Source: RGIG3528 sp045616485 (GTDB lineage Bacteria > Bacillota > Clostridia > Lachnospirales > Lachnospiraceae). Taken from it: a stretch of 64,000 nucleotides of DNA. The DNA is taken from the NCBI GenBank assembly GCA_045616485.1, contig JAZLGU010000027.1, positions 1-64,000 on the forward strand, given 5' to 3'. Position 1 is the stretch's first letter, and each line of letters begins with the position of its first letter. Positions 16,381 to 25,530 of this stretch are shown piece by piece. A program made the translations under genes and the position numbers. Below the pieces are notes generated by a model, which saw only the letters and a program-made list of their open reading frames with translations, did no database searches and was not told where the DNA came from.

Positions 16381-17865
16381 GTGAAAGAAAGAAATAAGTA
16401 TTTTAAAATCGGATTAATGATCTTTTTGGTTTTTTCCGCTGTTATTACGTTTTTCTTCTTCATTTACAGAATAGAAGCTATTCAGGCAGGATTGAAAAAA
16501 CTGATGACTGTTTTGTCACCGGTTATTATAGGTGCAGTGGTGGCCTACCTGCTTAATCCTCTTGTTGAGACCATAGGATCTTTTTTCAAGAGAATATTCA
16601 GCAGCACAGGCATGAAGCATACTACGGCGAAAAAGCTGTCCAAGGGTATTGCCATTACCATTTCCATGCTGATCTTTATAGCTTTTATTGTGGCCATTTT
16701 CTGGATGGTACTGCCGGGTCTTGCCAATTCAGTAGCTGAGATTGCCGATAAGCTGCCTGTCTATGGTGACAACATAGAACAGTTCCTTATGGACTTCATT
16801 GAAGATAAGCCTGCTATTAAGGAATATGTACAGGATACTACCAGTGATTTGGTCAACACTATTACAGATTACTATAAAAATCAGATTTTACCTCAGTGGG
16901 ACGGCTATTTAAAGCAGGTTATGACTGGCGTAGTTGCCACTTTTAAGGTGATTCTTAATATTTTGATCGGTCTTTGCGTAGCCGTATATCTGCTTACCGG
17001 CAAGGACAAATTTATTGGAGAGATAAAAAAGACCATATATGCTGTATTCAAGCTGGAAAAGGCAAATGTTATCCTTGCAGTATCACGTCAGGTAGATAAT
17101 ATTTTCGGTGGCTTTATTACAGGAAAAATTGTGGATTCTCTTATAATTGGAGCGCTTTGCTTCATAGGTACATCCATTTTGCAGACTCCATATGCTGCTT
17201 TGATATCTGTAATTATTGGTATTACAAATATTATACCTTTCTTCGGTCCATGGATCGGTGCTATTCCTACCATCATTCTGGTACTGGCTGTATCCCCTCA
17301 GAAGGCCCTGATTTTTGCCATTTTTGTAATTGTTTTACAGCAGTTTGATGGTAATATCATAGGTCCCAATATCTTAGGCGATTCTACAGGCCTTTCAGTA
17401 TTCTGGGTAGTAGTAGCAATTACTGTAGGTGGCGGCCTTTTTGGAGTGCTGGGTATGCTGTTTGGTGTGCCTGTATTTGCAGTAATATACTTCCTGGTAA
17501 AAACAGCCATTGAGTTTAAGCTTAAAAAGATAAAAATGCCTATTGAATCCACGGCCTATACCAGAATAAAACGAATAGATCCTGAGGATGTTACCAGACA
17601 GGAGACCTTGCAGCTGGGCATCAGCCGTCGTGACAGAAGAAAGAATAAGATCGATGAATACGAGGTCAATCGAGAGATTGCCAATGCTGCACGTCTTTCT
17701 GATGCAAGAAAGGCTGCAAAAAAGACAAAGGAAGATGCAGAAAAAGATAAAAATCAGGCGGAAAGCGATGATTTTCTTGCTCAGGCCAGCAGAATTAACA
17801 GAGAAATTTTAGAAGGTAGTTTGGATAATTCGAATAATGAAACAAATAATAAGCAAAATAATTAA
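16381..17865 (+). CDS. AI-2E family transporter (PF01594)
   Basis: 494-aa membrane protein of the AI-2E/TqsA-type exporter family. N-terminal membrane helices, a loop, then a hydrophobic core with GLCVAVYLL, GKIVDSLIIGALCF and FFGPWIGAIP, and a long charged cytoplasmic tail (about 400-494, Lys/Glu/Ala-rich). GTG at 16381 is chosen because GAAGG stands 6 nt before it; the upstream TTG at 16357 has none. Substrate unknown. Confidence 0.85.
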   Translation: MKERNKYFKIGLMIFLVFSAVITFFFFIYRIEAIQAGLKKLMTVLSPVIIGAVVAYLLNPLVETIGSFFKRIFSSTGMKHTTAKKLSKGIAITISMLIFIAFIVAIFWMVLPGLANSVAEIADKLPVYGDNIEQFLMDFIEDKPAIKEYVQDTTSDLVNTITDYYKNQILPQWDGYLKQVMTGVVATFKVILNILIGLCVAVYLLTGKDKFIGEIKKTIYAVFKLEKANVILAVSRQVDNIFGGFITGKIVDSLIIGALCFIGTSILQTPYAALISVIIGITNIIPFFGPWIGAIPTIILVLAVSPQKALIFAIFVIVLQQFDGNIIGPNILGDSTGLSVFWVVVAITVGGGLFGVLGMLFGVPVFAVIYFLVKTAIEFKLKKIKMPIESTAYTRIKRIDPEDVTRQETLQLGISRRDRRKNKIDEYEVNREIANAARLSDARKAAKKTKEDAEKDKNQAESDDFLAQASRINREILEGSLDNSNNETNNKQNN

Positions 17866-18328
17866 TAAAGAAACAATAATGTACATCATTTTTGGTGTGG
17901 CTACCACCCTTGTGAATTTTGTGGTGTACTGGATATTTGATAAGCTTTTAGGTAGTGGCGAGGCAGTGGTAAATGATGCCACTACCATAAAAGGTGCCAT
18001 GGATACCATGTTTCAAAAGGGCATAGCGGGACTTATTGCCTGGGTAGCGGCTGTGCTGTTTGCTTATGTGACTAACAGAAATTTCGTTTTTTCTGAGAGA
18101 GCCCATGGAGCAGTTGCCATCTTAGGAGAATTTGGCAGATTTATGGGAGCCAGAGTAGTGACAGGTATTATTGAGATATTCCTGGTGCCGGTACTGGTTA
18201 TTATAGGTCTTACTGCCAAGGTCCTTGGCCTGGATGTGGCAAAGCTTATAGTAAGTGTTATTGTTATAGTGCTCAATTATATTTTTAGCAAATTGGTAGT
18301 ATTTAAAGATAACAAGAAAGAAGATTAA
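17837..18328 (+). CDS. GtrA-like family membrane protein
   Basis: 163 aa, about four hydrophobic helices with the GtrA pattern: YIIFGVATTLVNFVVYWIFD at the start, FAYVTNRNFVF in the middle, IVLNYIFSKLVVF at the end. GtrA proteins act in moving lipid-linked sugars for cell-surface glycans. Its start lies 29 bp inside the end of the upstream transporter gene. An extra ~25-residue loop separates helices 1 and 2. Confidence 0.85.
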   Translation: MKQIISKIINKETIMYIIFGVATTLVNFVVYWIFDKLLGSGEAVVNDATTIKGAMDTMFQKGIAGLIAWVAAVLFAYVTNRNFVFSERAHGAVAILGEFGRFMGARVVTGIIEIFLVPVLVIIGLTAKVLGLDVAKLIVSVIVIVLNYIFSKLVVFKDNKKED

Positions 18329-18329
18329 G

Positions 18330-19535
18330 ATGTTTGAAATTAAGGGCATAGTGAATCTTAAAAAAGGTGAAGGCCGTACACTTAATGCCGGCGGGCTTTG
18401 GGTCTATGATAATGAAATAGACTCTATTACCGGCAGCATTGAAGATGGTGATTTAGTTGTAGTAAAAGCCTACAATGGTTTTTCATTAGGTATTGGATAC
18501 ATTAATCGTAAGTCCAAAATTACAGTACGACTTCTTACACGTAATTCTGATGCTGAGATTAATGAGGCTTTTTTTGAAAAGCGCGTCAGAGACTGCTGGG
18601 AATACAGAAAAAAAGTAGTTGATACCTCCTCCTGCCGTCTGATTTTTGGCGAAGCAGACCTTTTTCCGGGACTGGTAATAGATAAATTCTCGGATGTGCT
18701 GGTGGTGCAGTCACTGGCTTTAGGTATCGACAGATACAAGATGATTATTGTTGATGCTGTCCGCAAAGTATTAGCTGAGGATGGCATTAATATTTGTGGA
18801 GTATATGAAAGAAGTGATGCCAAGGTGCGTGAGCTGGAAGGCATGGAGCGTACCAAGGGCTTTTTATCTGATGCTTTTGATACCAAGGTGCAGATCATTG
18901 AAAATGGTGTTAAGTACCTTGTAGATGTAGCGGAAGGTCAGAAAACAGGCTTTTTCCTGGATCAGAAGTATAATCGTCTGGCTATGCACAAGATTTGCCA
19001 GGGGGCTGATGTTCTTGACTGCTTTACTCATACCGGTTCTTTTGCACTGAATGCCGGTATAGCAGGGGCAAAGAGCGTTACAGGTGTGGACGCATCTGAC
19101 CTGGCAGTGGCTCAGGCTACAGAGAATGCTGAGCTTAATGACCTTTCTGACAGGGTGAAATTTATGTGTGCAGATGTTTTGGACTTACTGCCAAAGCTTA
19201 ATGCAGAAGGCAAGCAATATGATGTGGTTATCCTGGATCCGCCTGCCTTTACCAAGTCCAAGGATTCTATAAAAAAAGCCATGAAGGGCTATAGAGAAAT
19301 CAATATGCAGGGATTAAAGCTGGTGAAAAATGGAGGCTTTTTGGCCACATGCTCCTGCTCACATTTTATGAGCTATGAGCTTTTCACCGAGGTAATTGGT
19401 CAGGCTGCCAAGAGCGTGCATAAACGACTGCGCCAGGTAGAATTCCGTACCCAGGCACCGGATCATCCTATTGCATGGAATGCTGATGAATCGTATTATC
19501 TTAAGTTCTATATCTTCCAGGTATGTGACGAGTAG
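18330..19535 (+). CDS. Class I SAM rRNA methyltransferase, RlmI-like
   Basis: 401 aa. N-terminal PUA domain (GLWVYDNEIDSI...), then a Rossmann methyltransferase: VLDCFTHTGSFALNAGIAGAKSVTGVD (motif I) and VILDPPAFTKSK (DPPAF catalytic motif), then TCSCSH. Such proteins make m5C in 23S rRNA (RlmI in E. coli). The exact target is inferred from the family. Starts 1 bp after the GtrA gene. Confidence 0.9.
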   Translation: MFEIKGIVNLKKGEGRTLNAGGLWVYDNEIDSITGSIEDGDLVVVKAYNGFSLGIGYINRKSKITVRLLTRNSDAEINEAFFEKRVRDCWEYRKKVVDTSSCRLIFGEADLFPGLVIDKFSDVLVVQSLALGIDRYKMIIVDAVRKVLAEDGINICGVYERSDAKVRELEGMERTKGFLSDAFDTKVQIIENGVKYLVDVAEGQKTGFFLDQKYNRLAMHKICQGADVLDCFTHTGSFALNAGIAGAKSVTGVDASDLAVAQATENAELNDLSDRVKFMCADVLDLLPKLNAEGKQYDVVILDPPAFTKSKDSIKKAMKGYREINMQGLKLVKNGGFLATCSCSHFMSYELFTEVIGQAAKSVHKRLRQVEFRTQAPDHPIAWNADESYYLKFYIFQVCDE

Positions 19536-19560
19536 ACAAGGGGCTAAATAAGGAGGACAT

Positions 19561-20100
19561 ATGGAGTTTCAGACATTAGTAGAAAAAAGAAGAAGTTTAC
19601 GCAGCTATGTGGCTAATACCACCATCTCAAAGGAAGAGCTTTTGACTATTATAAAGTGTGCACAGGAAGCACCCAGCTGGAAAAATTCTGAGACCGGCCG
19701 CTACTATGTGGTATGCAGTCCGGAAAAAATGAAGGATATAAGTGCTAGAGCTTTGCCGGAATTTAATCAGAACAGCTCCAACAATGCAGCAGCTTTAATT
19801 GTTACTACCTTTGAAGCTAATCGTGCCGGCTTTGAAAGAGATGGCAGTGCTGTTAACGAAATAGGTAACGAATGGGGTGCCTATGATCTGGGATTACAGA
19901 ATATGCTGCTTTGTTTAAAGGCTAAGGAGCTGGGCTATGATACTCTTATAATGGGGATTCGTGACGCAGAAGTATTGAGAAAAGAGCTTAGTATTCCTGA
20001 GTCCCAGCATGTGGCAGCTGTAATTGCTGTTGGCAAGGGTGCCGTGGAGATGAGCCGTCCTGTACGTAAGGATATTAAAGATATCGCTTGTTTTTTCTAG
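19561..20100 (+). CDS. Nitroreductase family FMN protein (1)
   Basis: 179 aa. Starts MEFQTLVEKRRSLRSY, the usual FMN phosphate-binding motif, followed by AQEAPSWKNSETGRYYVV and a C-terminal MGIRD/VGKG part. Likely an FMN-dependent NAD(P)H oxidoreductase; substrate unknown. Strong AAGGAGG ribosome site. Confidence 0.88.
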   Translation: MEFQTLVEKRRSLRSYVANTTISKEELLTIIKCAQEAPSWKNSETGRYYVVCSPEKMKDISARALPEFNQNSSNNAAALIVTTFEANRAGFERDGSAVNEIGNEWGAYDLGLQNMLLCLKAKELGYDTLIMGIRDAEVLRKELSIPESQHVAAVIAVGKGAVEMSRPVRKDIKDIACFF

Positions 20101-20128
20101 GGAGACATAGAAGATAAGAGGAGACTAT

Positions 20129-21166
20129 ATGTATATTTGCAAGGATTCGGAAACAGACTTAAATAAATATCCATATCACATAAAGGATGTAAACATCAGT
20201 GATCCATGTATTTTGGCAGATCCTGTATCAGGGCATTATTTCACTTATGTTCAGTTTATTGACGAAAATCATTTTCCGGAGATGGAGCAGAGATTTGGAG
20301 TTTTCTACTATCTTGAAAGCGAGGATCTTATACATTGGACCAGGCCTGAAATATGCTTTGAAGATAAAAATTTCTGGGCTAATCGGGATTTTTGGGCTCC
20401 GGAAGTTCACATTTGGAAGGGAAAGTATTACTTAATCAGTTCATTCAGAGCTGAAGGCACTCTTAGAAGCTGCGAAGCATTGGTAGCTGATTCCCCCAGG
20501 GGACCCTTTAAAGCTTTTGCCAAAAAGCCACTTACTCCGGAGGGCTGGCAATGCCTGGATGGTACACTGTATGAGGACAGAGAAGGTCAGCCCTGGCTAG
20601 TGTTTTGTCATGAATGGTTGCAGGTAAGTGATGGCCAGATATGTGCCATCAGGTTATCGGAAGATTTATCTGAGTCCATAGGAGAGCCGATTATTCTTTT
20701 TAGGGCATCAGATGGACCATGGGTAGAAAAGACAGGTGCGGGAGCTTTGGTGACTGATGGACCCTATTTATACAGGGCTCAGAATGGTGAATTGCTTATG
20801 CTCTGGTCCGGCTTTGCGGAAGGGGCATCCTATGCTGTCAGCTATGCTACCAGTATGAGTAAAGAAATATATGGACCTTGGATCCAGGAGAAAGAGCCTT
20901 TGTACGCTTTTGATGGTGGTCACGGTATGCTTTTCAGGACTTTTGCAGGAGAGCTTATGATGGCCTGTCATTGCCCTAATGATCATCCAAAGAAAAGAAT
21001 TCTTTTATTTGAGATGGAGGAAAAAAACGGTAGACTGGCCATTATAAATGAAGTTACCGGAAACTGGTATAAGAATGCCAAAGGGCGTGCCAAGAACTGG
21101 ATATACAGGCAGGATTATGCAGGAGATCCGGTTTTTTCCAAGGATCCCCGTAGTAAAGATATTTGA
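20129..21166 (+). CDS. Glycoside hydrolase family 43
   Basis: 345 aa, no signal peptide, so probably cytoplasmic. NISDPCILADP gives the GH43 general base Asp; DFWAPEVHIWKGKYYLISSFRAEG and CLDGTLYEDREGQPWLVFCHEW fit the five-bladed propeller with its catalytic Asp and Glu. Members cut alpha-L-arabinose or beta-xylose from oligosaccharides. No sugar transporter is adjacent. Confidence 0.87.
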   Translation: MYICKDSETDLNKYPYHIKDVNISDPCILADPVSGHYFTYVQFIDENHFPEMEQRFGVFYYLESEDLIHWTRPEICFEDKNFWANRDFWAPEVHIWKGKYYLISSFRAEGTLRSCEALVADSPRGPFKAFAKKPLTPEGWQCLDGTLYEDREGQPWLVFCHEWLQVSDGQICAIRLSEDLSESIGEPIILFRASDGPWVEKTGAGALVTDGPYLYRAQNGELLMLWSGFAEGASYAVSYATSMSKEIYGPWIQEKEPLYAFDGGHGMLFRTFAGELMMACHCPNDHPKKRILLFEMEEKNGRLAIINEVTGNWYKNAKGRAKNWIYRQDYAGDPVFSKDPRSKDI

Positions 21167-21186
21167 TAAAGGAATTTACAAAAAAG

Positions 21187-22218
21187 ATGAATGCTAAAAC
21201 ACAGGAAAAAAAGAAAATGCCAAGAGCCGTAAAGTATCTGTTAAGAGTGCTTTTAGTGGTTTTTTCTGCAGTTTTGGTTGCGTTTGCCGGACTCGTAGGG
21301 GCTATATACATGCTAAATTATGGCCCTTCAGGTTCAGCCAGAGAGATATTTGTATTGTCAGTACGAGAGACAAGTGCCATAGGCTTTCTTGCTGATCTGG
21401 TGCTACCTTCAGATGTAGTAGAGGATATTGTTACCGGGAATGAAATAGAAGAATTTGGTACTATTTCCAATCCTAATCTTATTACTATTCCTGAGAAAAA
21501 AGATGATAAGGGAGACTCTGAAGAAAAGGATATAGAAATTATTCCGGTGCGAGGCATTACATATTCCGGCAGAATAATGGTGGTAAAAGATCCATCAAGA
21601 GTAAAGGTGGGAGTATGTGAGTATTTGGGTGATTCATCCAAATATGGTGACAGTCTGAAGCCTATGCTCGACAGATACGATGCTCTTGCCGGCATTAATG
21701 CCGGAGGTTTTTATGATCCAAACGGTAATGGTACAGGTACCATACCGGAAGGCTTTGTTTTTAGCGGCGGTCAGATGGTATTTGGCACAGACAATATGGA
21801 GTGTATCATTGCAGGCTTTAATAAGGACAATATCCTTGTGGTAGGTAAAATGACCGGAGCAGAGGCCAAAGCAGCTGGTATCAGAGATGCACTTTCTTTT
21901 GGTCCGGTACTGGTGCAGGATGGTCAGCCTGCCAGTGTAAAAGGTCTTACCCTTAATCTTAATCCAAGAACTGCTATTGGACAGCGTGCTGACGGAGCTG
22001 TACTTCTTTTGGTAATAGATGGTCGTCAGGCCAATTCTTTGGGGGCGTCATATTCGGATATCATTGACGTTATGATGCAGTATGGAGCTGTAAATGCCTG
22101 CAATCTGGATGGCGGCAGCTCTTCAGCCATGTACTATGAAGGAAAGCTCATATCAAATCTTTCCTCTATTACAGGAGGCAGATATCTTCCCGACTGTATT
22201 TATGTGGAAAAGAGGTAG
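21187..22218 (+). CDS. Phosphodiester glycosidase family protein (PF09992)
   Basis: 343 aa, one N-terminal membrane anchor (about 18-42), then an extracytoplasmic NAGPA-type domain: INAGGFYDPNGNGTGTIPEGF, LSFGPVLVQDG, NPRTAIGQRADGAVLLLVIDGRQ, NACNLDGGSSSAMYYEG. The family splits sugar-phosphodiester links in surface glycans. I prefer the ATG at 21187; a TTG at 21163 overlaps the GH43 stop (TTGA) but has no ribosome site. Confidence 0.85.
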   Translation: MNAKTQEKKKMPRAVKYLLRVLLVVFSAVLVAFAGLVGAIYMLNYGPSGSAREIFVLSVRETSAIGFLADLVLPSDVVEDIVTGNEIEEFGTISNPNLITIPEKKDDKGDSEEKDIEIIPVRGITYSGRIMVVKDPSRVKVGVCEYLGDSSKYGDSLKPMLDRYDALAGINAGGFYDPNGNGTGTIPEGFVFSGGQMVFGTDNMECIIAGFNKDNILVVGKMTGAEAKAAGIRDALSFGPVLVQDGQPASVKGLTLNLNPRTAIGQRADGAVLLLVIDGRQANSLGASYSDIIDVMMQYGAVNACNLDGGSSSAMYYEGKLISNLSSITGGRYLPDCIYVEKR

Positions 22219-22220
22219 CT

Positions 22221-23609
22221 ATGGAAGAAAAGGCTAAGAAGAAAGTTCCTGTTTTTTGGATTATATATGCATCCCTTATGTTTCTGGCTATTGTAGCTGT
22301 GGGAATATTACTTAATAAACTGTATCATTTTCTGGATGCCTATGAAGCTACCAGACCTGTACATCAGGCTGATAAAGTGGTTGAAAGTGTTTTTTATCCT
22401 AATAACAGGGAAAGACTTAAAAATTATCTTACCAATACTGTGACACAGGAAACTGAGTCGATAGAAGATCTTCTTGATCTTTTCTATGGTGAAATGGAAG
22501 GAAAAGAGCTGTCATATGGCAGATATTTTGGCCATTATACCGATGATAAACCCCAGTATATTCTGTCAGCAGATAAAAAACAGTTGGCATATTTTACCCT
22601 TAAAGATACAGTAAAATATGACAGGGATTATGATTTTAAGCTTTGGGAGTTGGAGAGCGTTACCCTTTTACAGCAATCTAAATACAGCTATGCGGTTACT
22701 ATTCCTGAGACCATGACCTTATTTGTAAATGGTAAGGAAGTGGCAAAAGAAAAAGCCACCGGTCATAAAGACAGCGATTGTAAAGTGGGATATTTGGAAT
22801 ATGCAGATGCAGGCTTTTATAAGGAGCCACAGATAAAAGTTGTGGACAGGGTAGGACAGGAAGTAAAGCTCTTACAGGACGAGAGTACAGGAGCGTATTA
22901 TTATCTCCTTCATTATGCATATGCACCTTCAGATACTGTTGTGACTTTAAGTGGTATCGTTTTTTCTGAAAATCAGATTATGGAAAAAGATATAGATGCC
23001 GGTGTAGACTTTTTTATGATTAAAGAAGTGACACAAAAGTATGAGGAGTATCAGAGCATTTTAGGAGATCTTATATATCCCTCTTTTGTCAAATATTTTG
23101 TTGACATTTATGTAGAGGAAGAGGATACTACCTGGAAAAACAGACTGGGCACAGATAGCAAGGCTATCTATGATGCTGAGAGTAAGACATTCTCATCAGG
23201 TATTGTAAGTGATGATACCTGTAAAGAGCAGCTGGTTAATTTGACTACTGAATTTTTAAAGAATTATGCGCTTTTCTGCTCCAGTGATGTGGGAGTAACA
23301 TCCATACGCCCCTATTTTCCAGCCAAGTCTCAGTATTATGAGAAGATATCGCATCTGAATAATTTTTGGTTCCAGTCACATACAGGTACTTCTTTCCAAA
23401 ATTTCGAGACAAAGGAATATGTGGGATATGGGGAAAATTATGCCTATGTTCACGTGTATTTTGAGCAGAAAATGAAGTTTAGAAATACAGGACAATGGAT
23501 GGTTTATCCTATTGATTTGCCGGTATGGACGGTAAAAATTGAAGATAAATGGTATGTAGGCGGCATGGATTTTGATAATTTCATGAAAGGTTTTACTACC
23601 ACCGAATAA
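22221..23609 (+). CDS. Membrane-anchored protein of unknown function
   Basis: 462 aa, not recognised. A single N-terminal helix (about 10-32, VFWIIYASLMFLAIVAVGILL) and a large acidic, Tyr-rich extracytoplasmic part. Repeated NTF2/SnoaL-like character (for example DKVVESVFYPNNRERLKNYL) is possible but unproven. It starts 2 bp after the glycosidase gene, with AGAGGT before ATG, and is closed by a terminator, so it shares an operon with the preceding surface enzyme. Confidence 0.8.
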   Translation: MEEKAKKKVPVFWIIYASLMFLAIVAVGILLNKLYHFLDAYEATRPVHQADKVVESVFYPNNRERLKNYLTNTVTQETESIEDLLDLFYGEMEGKELSYGRYFGHYTDDKPQYILSADKKQLAYFTLKDTVKYDRDYDFKLWELESVTLLQQSKYSYAVTIPETMTLFVNGKEVAKEKATGHKDSDCKVGYLEYADAGFYKEPQIKVVDRVGQEVKLLQDESTGAYYYLLHYAYAPSDTVVTLSGIVFSENQIMEKDIDAGVDFFMIKEVTQKYEEYQSILGDLIYPSFVKYFVDIYVEEEDTTWKNRLGTDSKAIYDAESKTFSSGIVSDDTCKEQLVNLTTEFLKNYALFCSSDVGVTSIRPYFPAKSQYYEKISHLNNFWFQSHTGTSFQNFETKEYVGYGENYAYVHVYFEQKMKFRNTGQWMVYPIDLPVWTVKIEDKWYVGGMDFDNFMKGFTTTE

Positions 23610-23637
23610 TTAATACTTTAGCTTTATAGTTGCATCA

Positions 23638-23669
23638 AAGCCCCAAGGGATAAGAGCCTTTGGGGTTTA
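23638..23669 (+). terminator. Intrinsic terminator
   Basis: CCCCAA (23641-23646) pairs with TTGGGG (23660-23665), extended imperfectly on both sides, followed by TTTATT. Ends the glycosidase operon. Confidence 0.7.
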
Positions 23670-23695
23670 TTCTATAGTTACGGATATGGGATTTA

Positions 23696-23724
23696 TTGAC
23701 TAAAATACGTGTATGGGCTATAAT
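23696..23724 (+). promoter_or_regulatory. SigA-type promoter for the transglutaminase operon
   Basis: TTGACT, 17-bp spacer, TATAAT, with a 42-nt leader to a GGAGG ribosome site. A near-consensus promoter. Confidence 0.85.
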
Positions 23725-23766
23725 AGGTAAGTTGTAGACGTTCTATTTTTGTATGGAGGATGAGTA

Positions 23767-25512
23767 ATGACAGGTTTTAAAAGGGAGAAAAAAGCAATAT
23801 TGCTTGTAGCCTTGGTCCTTTTACTGGGACTTTCGGTCATAGCATGTGGCAGGACTTCCAAGTATCTGGCAACATCTGCTATAGTTGAGGTAGGGGTACC
23901 CTTTGAAGCACATAATTTTCTTACCGCTTCAGGACATACCGCTGAATTTGATAAAGAATTTGCTGACAAATATGCTACTAATAATGTAGCAAGGATTTTG
24001 GTGCCTGGTAATTACAGGGTTGATCTGCTGGTGGACGGTAAGAGATGCGCTGTAAAGCTTACCGTTAGAGATACAGTTGCACCTGTAGCCAAGGCAAAAG
24101 AAATATTTATCTGCGAGGGAGGAGTTATTACACCTGAGCAGTGTGTTACGGATGTTTATGATGTTACAGAGGTTAAGTATTCATTCAAGACCAAGCCTGA
24201 TACCTCAAAGACCGGTAAATATCAGGCTGTGGTAGTTATTACTGATGCAGCTGATAATAAGACAGAAGTTATTGTAGATATAAATATTATAAGTCTTACT
24301 GAAGCCTTAGCCAGAGGCTTTGAAGTGGAGGCAGGTACAGAGGTGCCTGATGTTTCCAAGCTGATGCCTTTTGCAGACAGCAAAAAGATTATTACTGATT
24401 TATCTGTTATTAATATAGATTTAGTAGGTACATATGACATTACTGTGGAGATAGAGGGAAAGGAGTATGAGACCACTCTTAATATTATTGATACCATAGC
24501 GCCTGTAGCTACTATTACCCCTCAGGAAGGCTATGAAGGAGTGGAGTTCCCCAGCCCTGAGTCCTTTGTAAGTAATATTATAGATGCAGGCCCGGTAAAG
24601 GTTTCTTTTGAGACAGATCCCGGAGTTGTATCCAAAGACAATACAGCAGTAAAGATAGTGCTTACCGATCAGGGAGGCAATAAGACTGTTTATGACAGCT
24701 ACTGCAATATAGCAGTAGATAATGAGGCTCCTGTTATTTTATCAGCGCCTGACAAATTGGACGTGGATGCAGGTGCCAGCATTATCTGGAGAGCCCTGGT
24801 TAATGCCAAGGATAATTCAGGTGTAGTAGATCTGGAGCTTGATACCTCCAAAGTAGATATGCAAAAGCCCGGCTATTATACTGCTGTGCTTTATGCATCT
24901 GATAAAGCAGGCAATAAAGTTAGCAAAAATATTGAGATAGTCGTTCATGACAATTCCGTTACTCTGGAAATGATGGATGAGCTTTGCAGTAAGATTATTG
25001 CCAAGGTTATAAAAGATGGCATGAGCAAGCAGGAGCAGGTGCTGGCTATTGCGCAGTATGTTCATGATAATATCAGATATACAGATGCCCGTGAGACAGA
25101 TCTTAGAAAAGACGCTTATCTGGGGCTTACTACCAGAAAGAATGGTAACTGTTATACTTACTATTCTGCCTGCGTGGAGCTTTTATCCAGACTGGGCTTT
25201 GAGACTATGATGGTGTGCAGAAGTGAGGAGGCTGTTGAGATAGTAGGCTCTCATCATGTATGGGCTTATGTAAATATGGGTGATGCTCTTTATCCTCAGT
25301 GGTATCACTGCGATGCTTCTGCAAAGCCAAGAGCATTTGAAAGAAATACCTTCCTTATCACCACTGCCCAGACCATTGCATATACAAAATGGAGAGAGGC
25401 AGAAGAGAAGCCACCGAAGCTCAGATATTTTACCTTTGATCATTCGCAATATCCTGAGTCAGCTACTACAGAGCTGGTAGATATTAATGTTAACAAAAAG
25501 TATTTCGAATAA
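23767..25512 (+). CDS. Ig-like repeat lipoprotein with transglutaminase-like domain
   Basis: 581 aa. Lipoprotein signal with lipobox VIAC (Cys27). About four Ig-like repeats follow, three opening with D-T/N-x-A-P-V (about residues 105, 245, 320). The C-terminal domain carries the Cys-His-Asp triad: NGNC (Cys462), SHHVW (His497), HCDAS (Asp516). Probably a surface protease or crosslinking enzyme of the cell envelope. It heads an operon with the SGNH gene and a small lipoprotein. Confidence 0.87.
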   Translation: MTGFKREKKAILLVALVLLLGLSVIACGRTSKYLATSAIVEVGVPFEAHNFLTASGHTAEFDKEFADKYATNNVARILVPGNYRVDLLVDGKRCAVKLTVRDTVAPVAKAKEIFICEGGVITPEQCVTDVYDVTEVKYSFKTKPDTSKTGKYQAVVVITDAADNKTEVIVDINIISLTEALARGFEVEAGTEVPDVSKLMPFADSKKIITDLSVINIDLVGTYDITVEIEGKEYETTLNIIDTIAPVATITPQEGYEGVEFPSPESFVSNIIDAGPVKVSFETDPGVVSKDNTAVKIVLTDQGGNKTVYDSYCNIAVDNEAPVILSAPDKLDVDAGASIIWRALVNAKDNSGVVDLELDTSKVDMQKPGYYTAVLYASDKAGNKVSKNIEIVVHDNSVTLEMMDELCSKIIAKVIKDGMSKQEQVLAIAQYVHDNIRYTDARETDLRKDAYLGLTTRKNGNCYTYYSACVELLSRLGFETMMVCRSEEAVEIVGSHHVWAYVNMGDALYPQWYHCDASAKPRAFERNTFLITTAQTIAYTKWREAEEKPPKLRYFTFDHSQYPESATTELVDINVNKKYFE

Positions 25513-25530
25513 TAGAGAGGATGCTTTTAC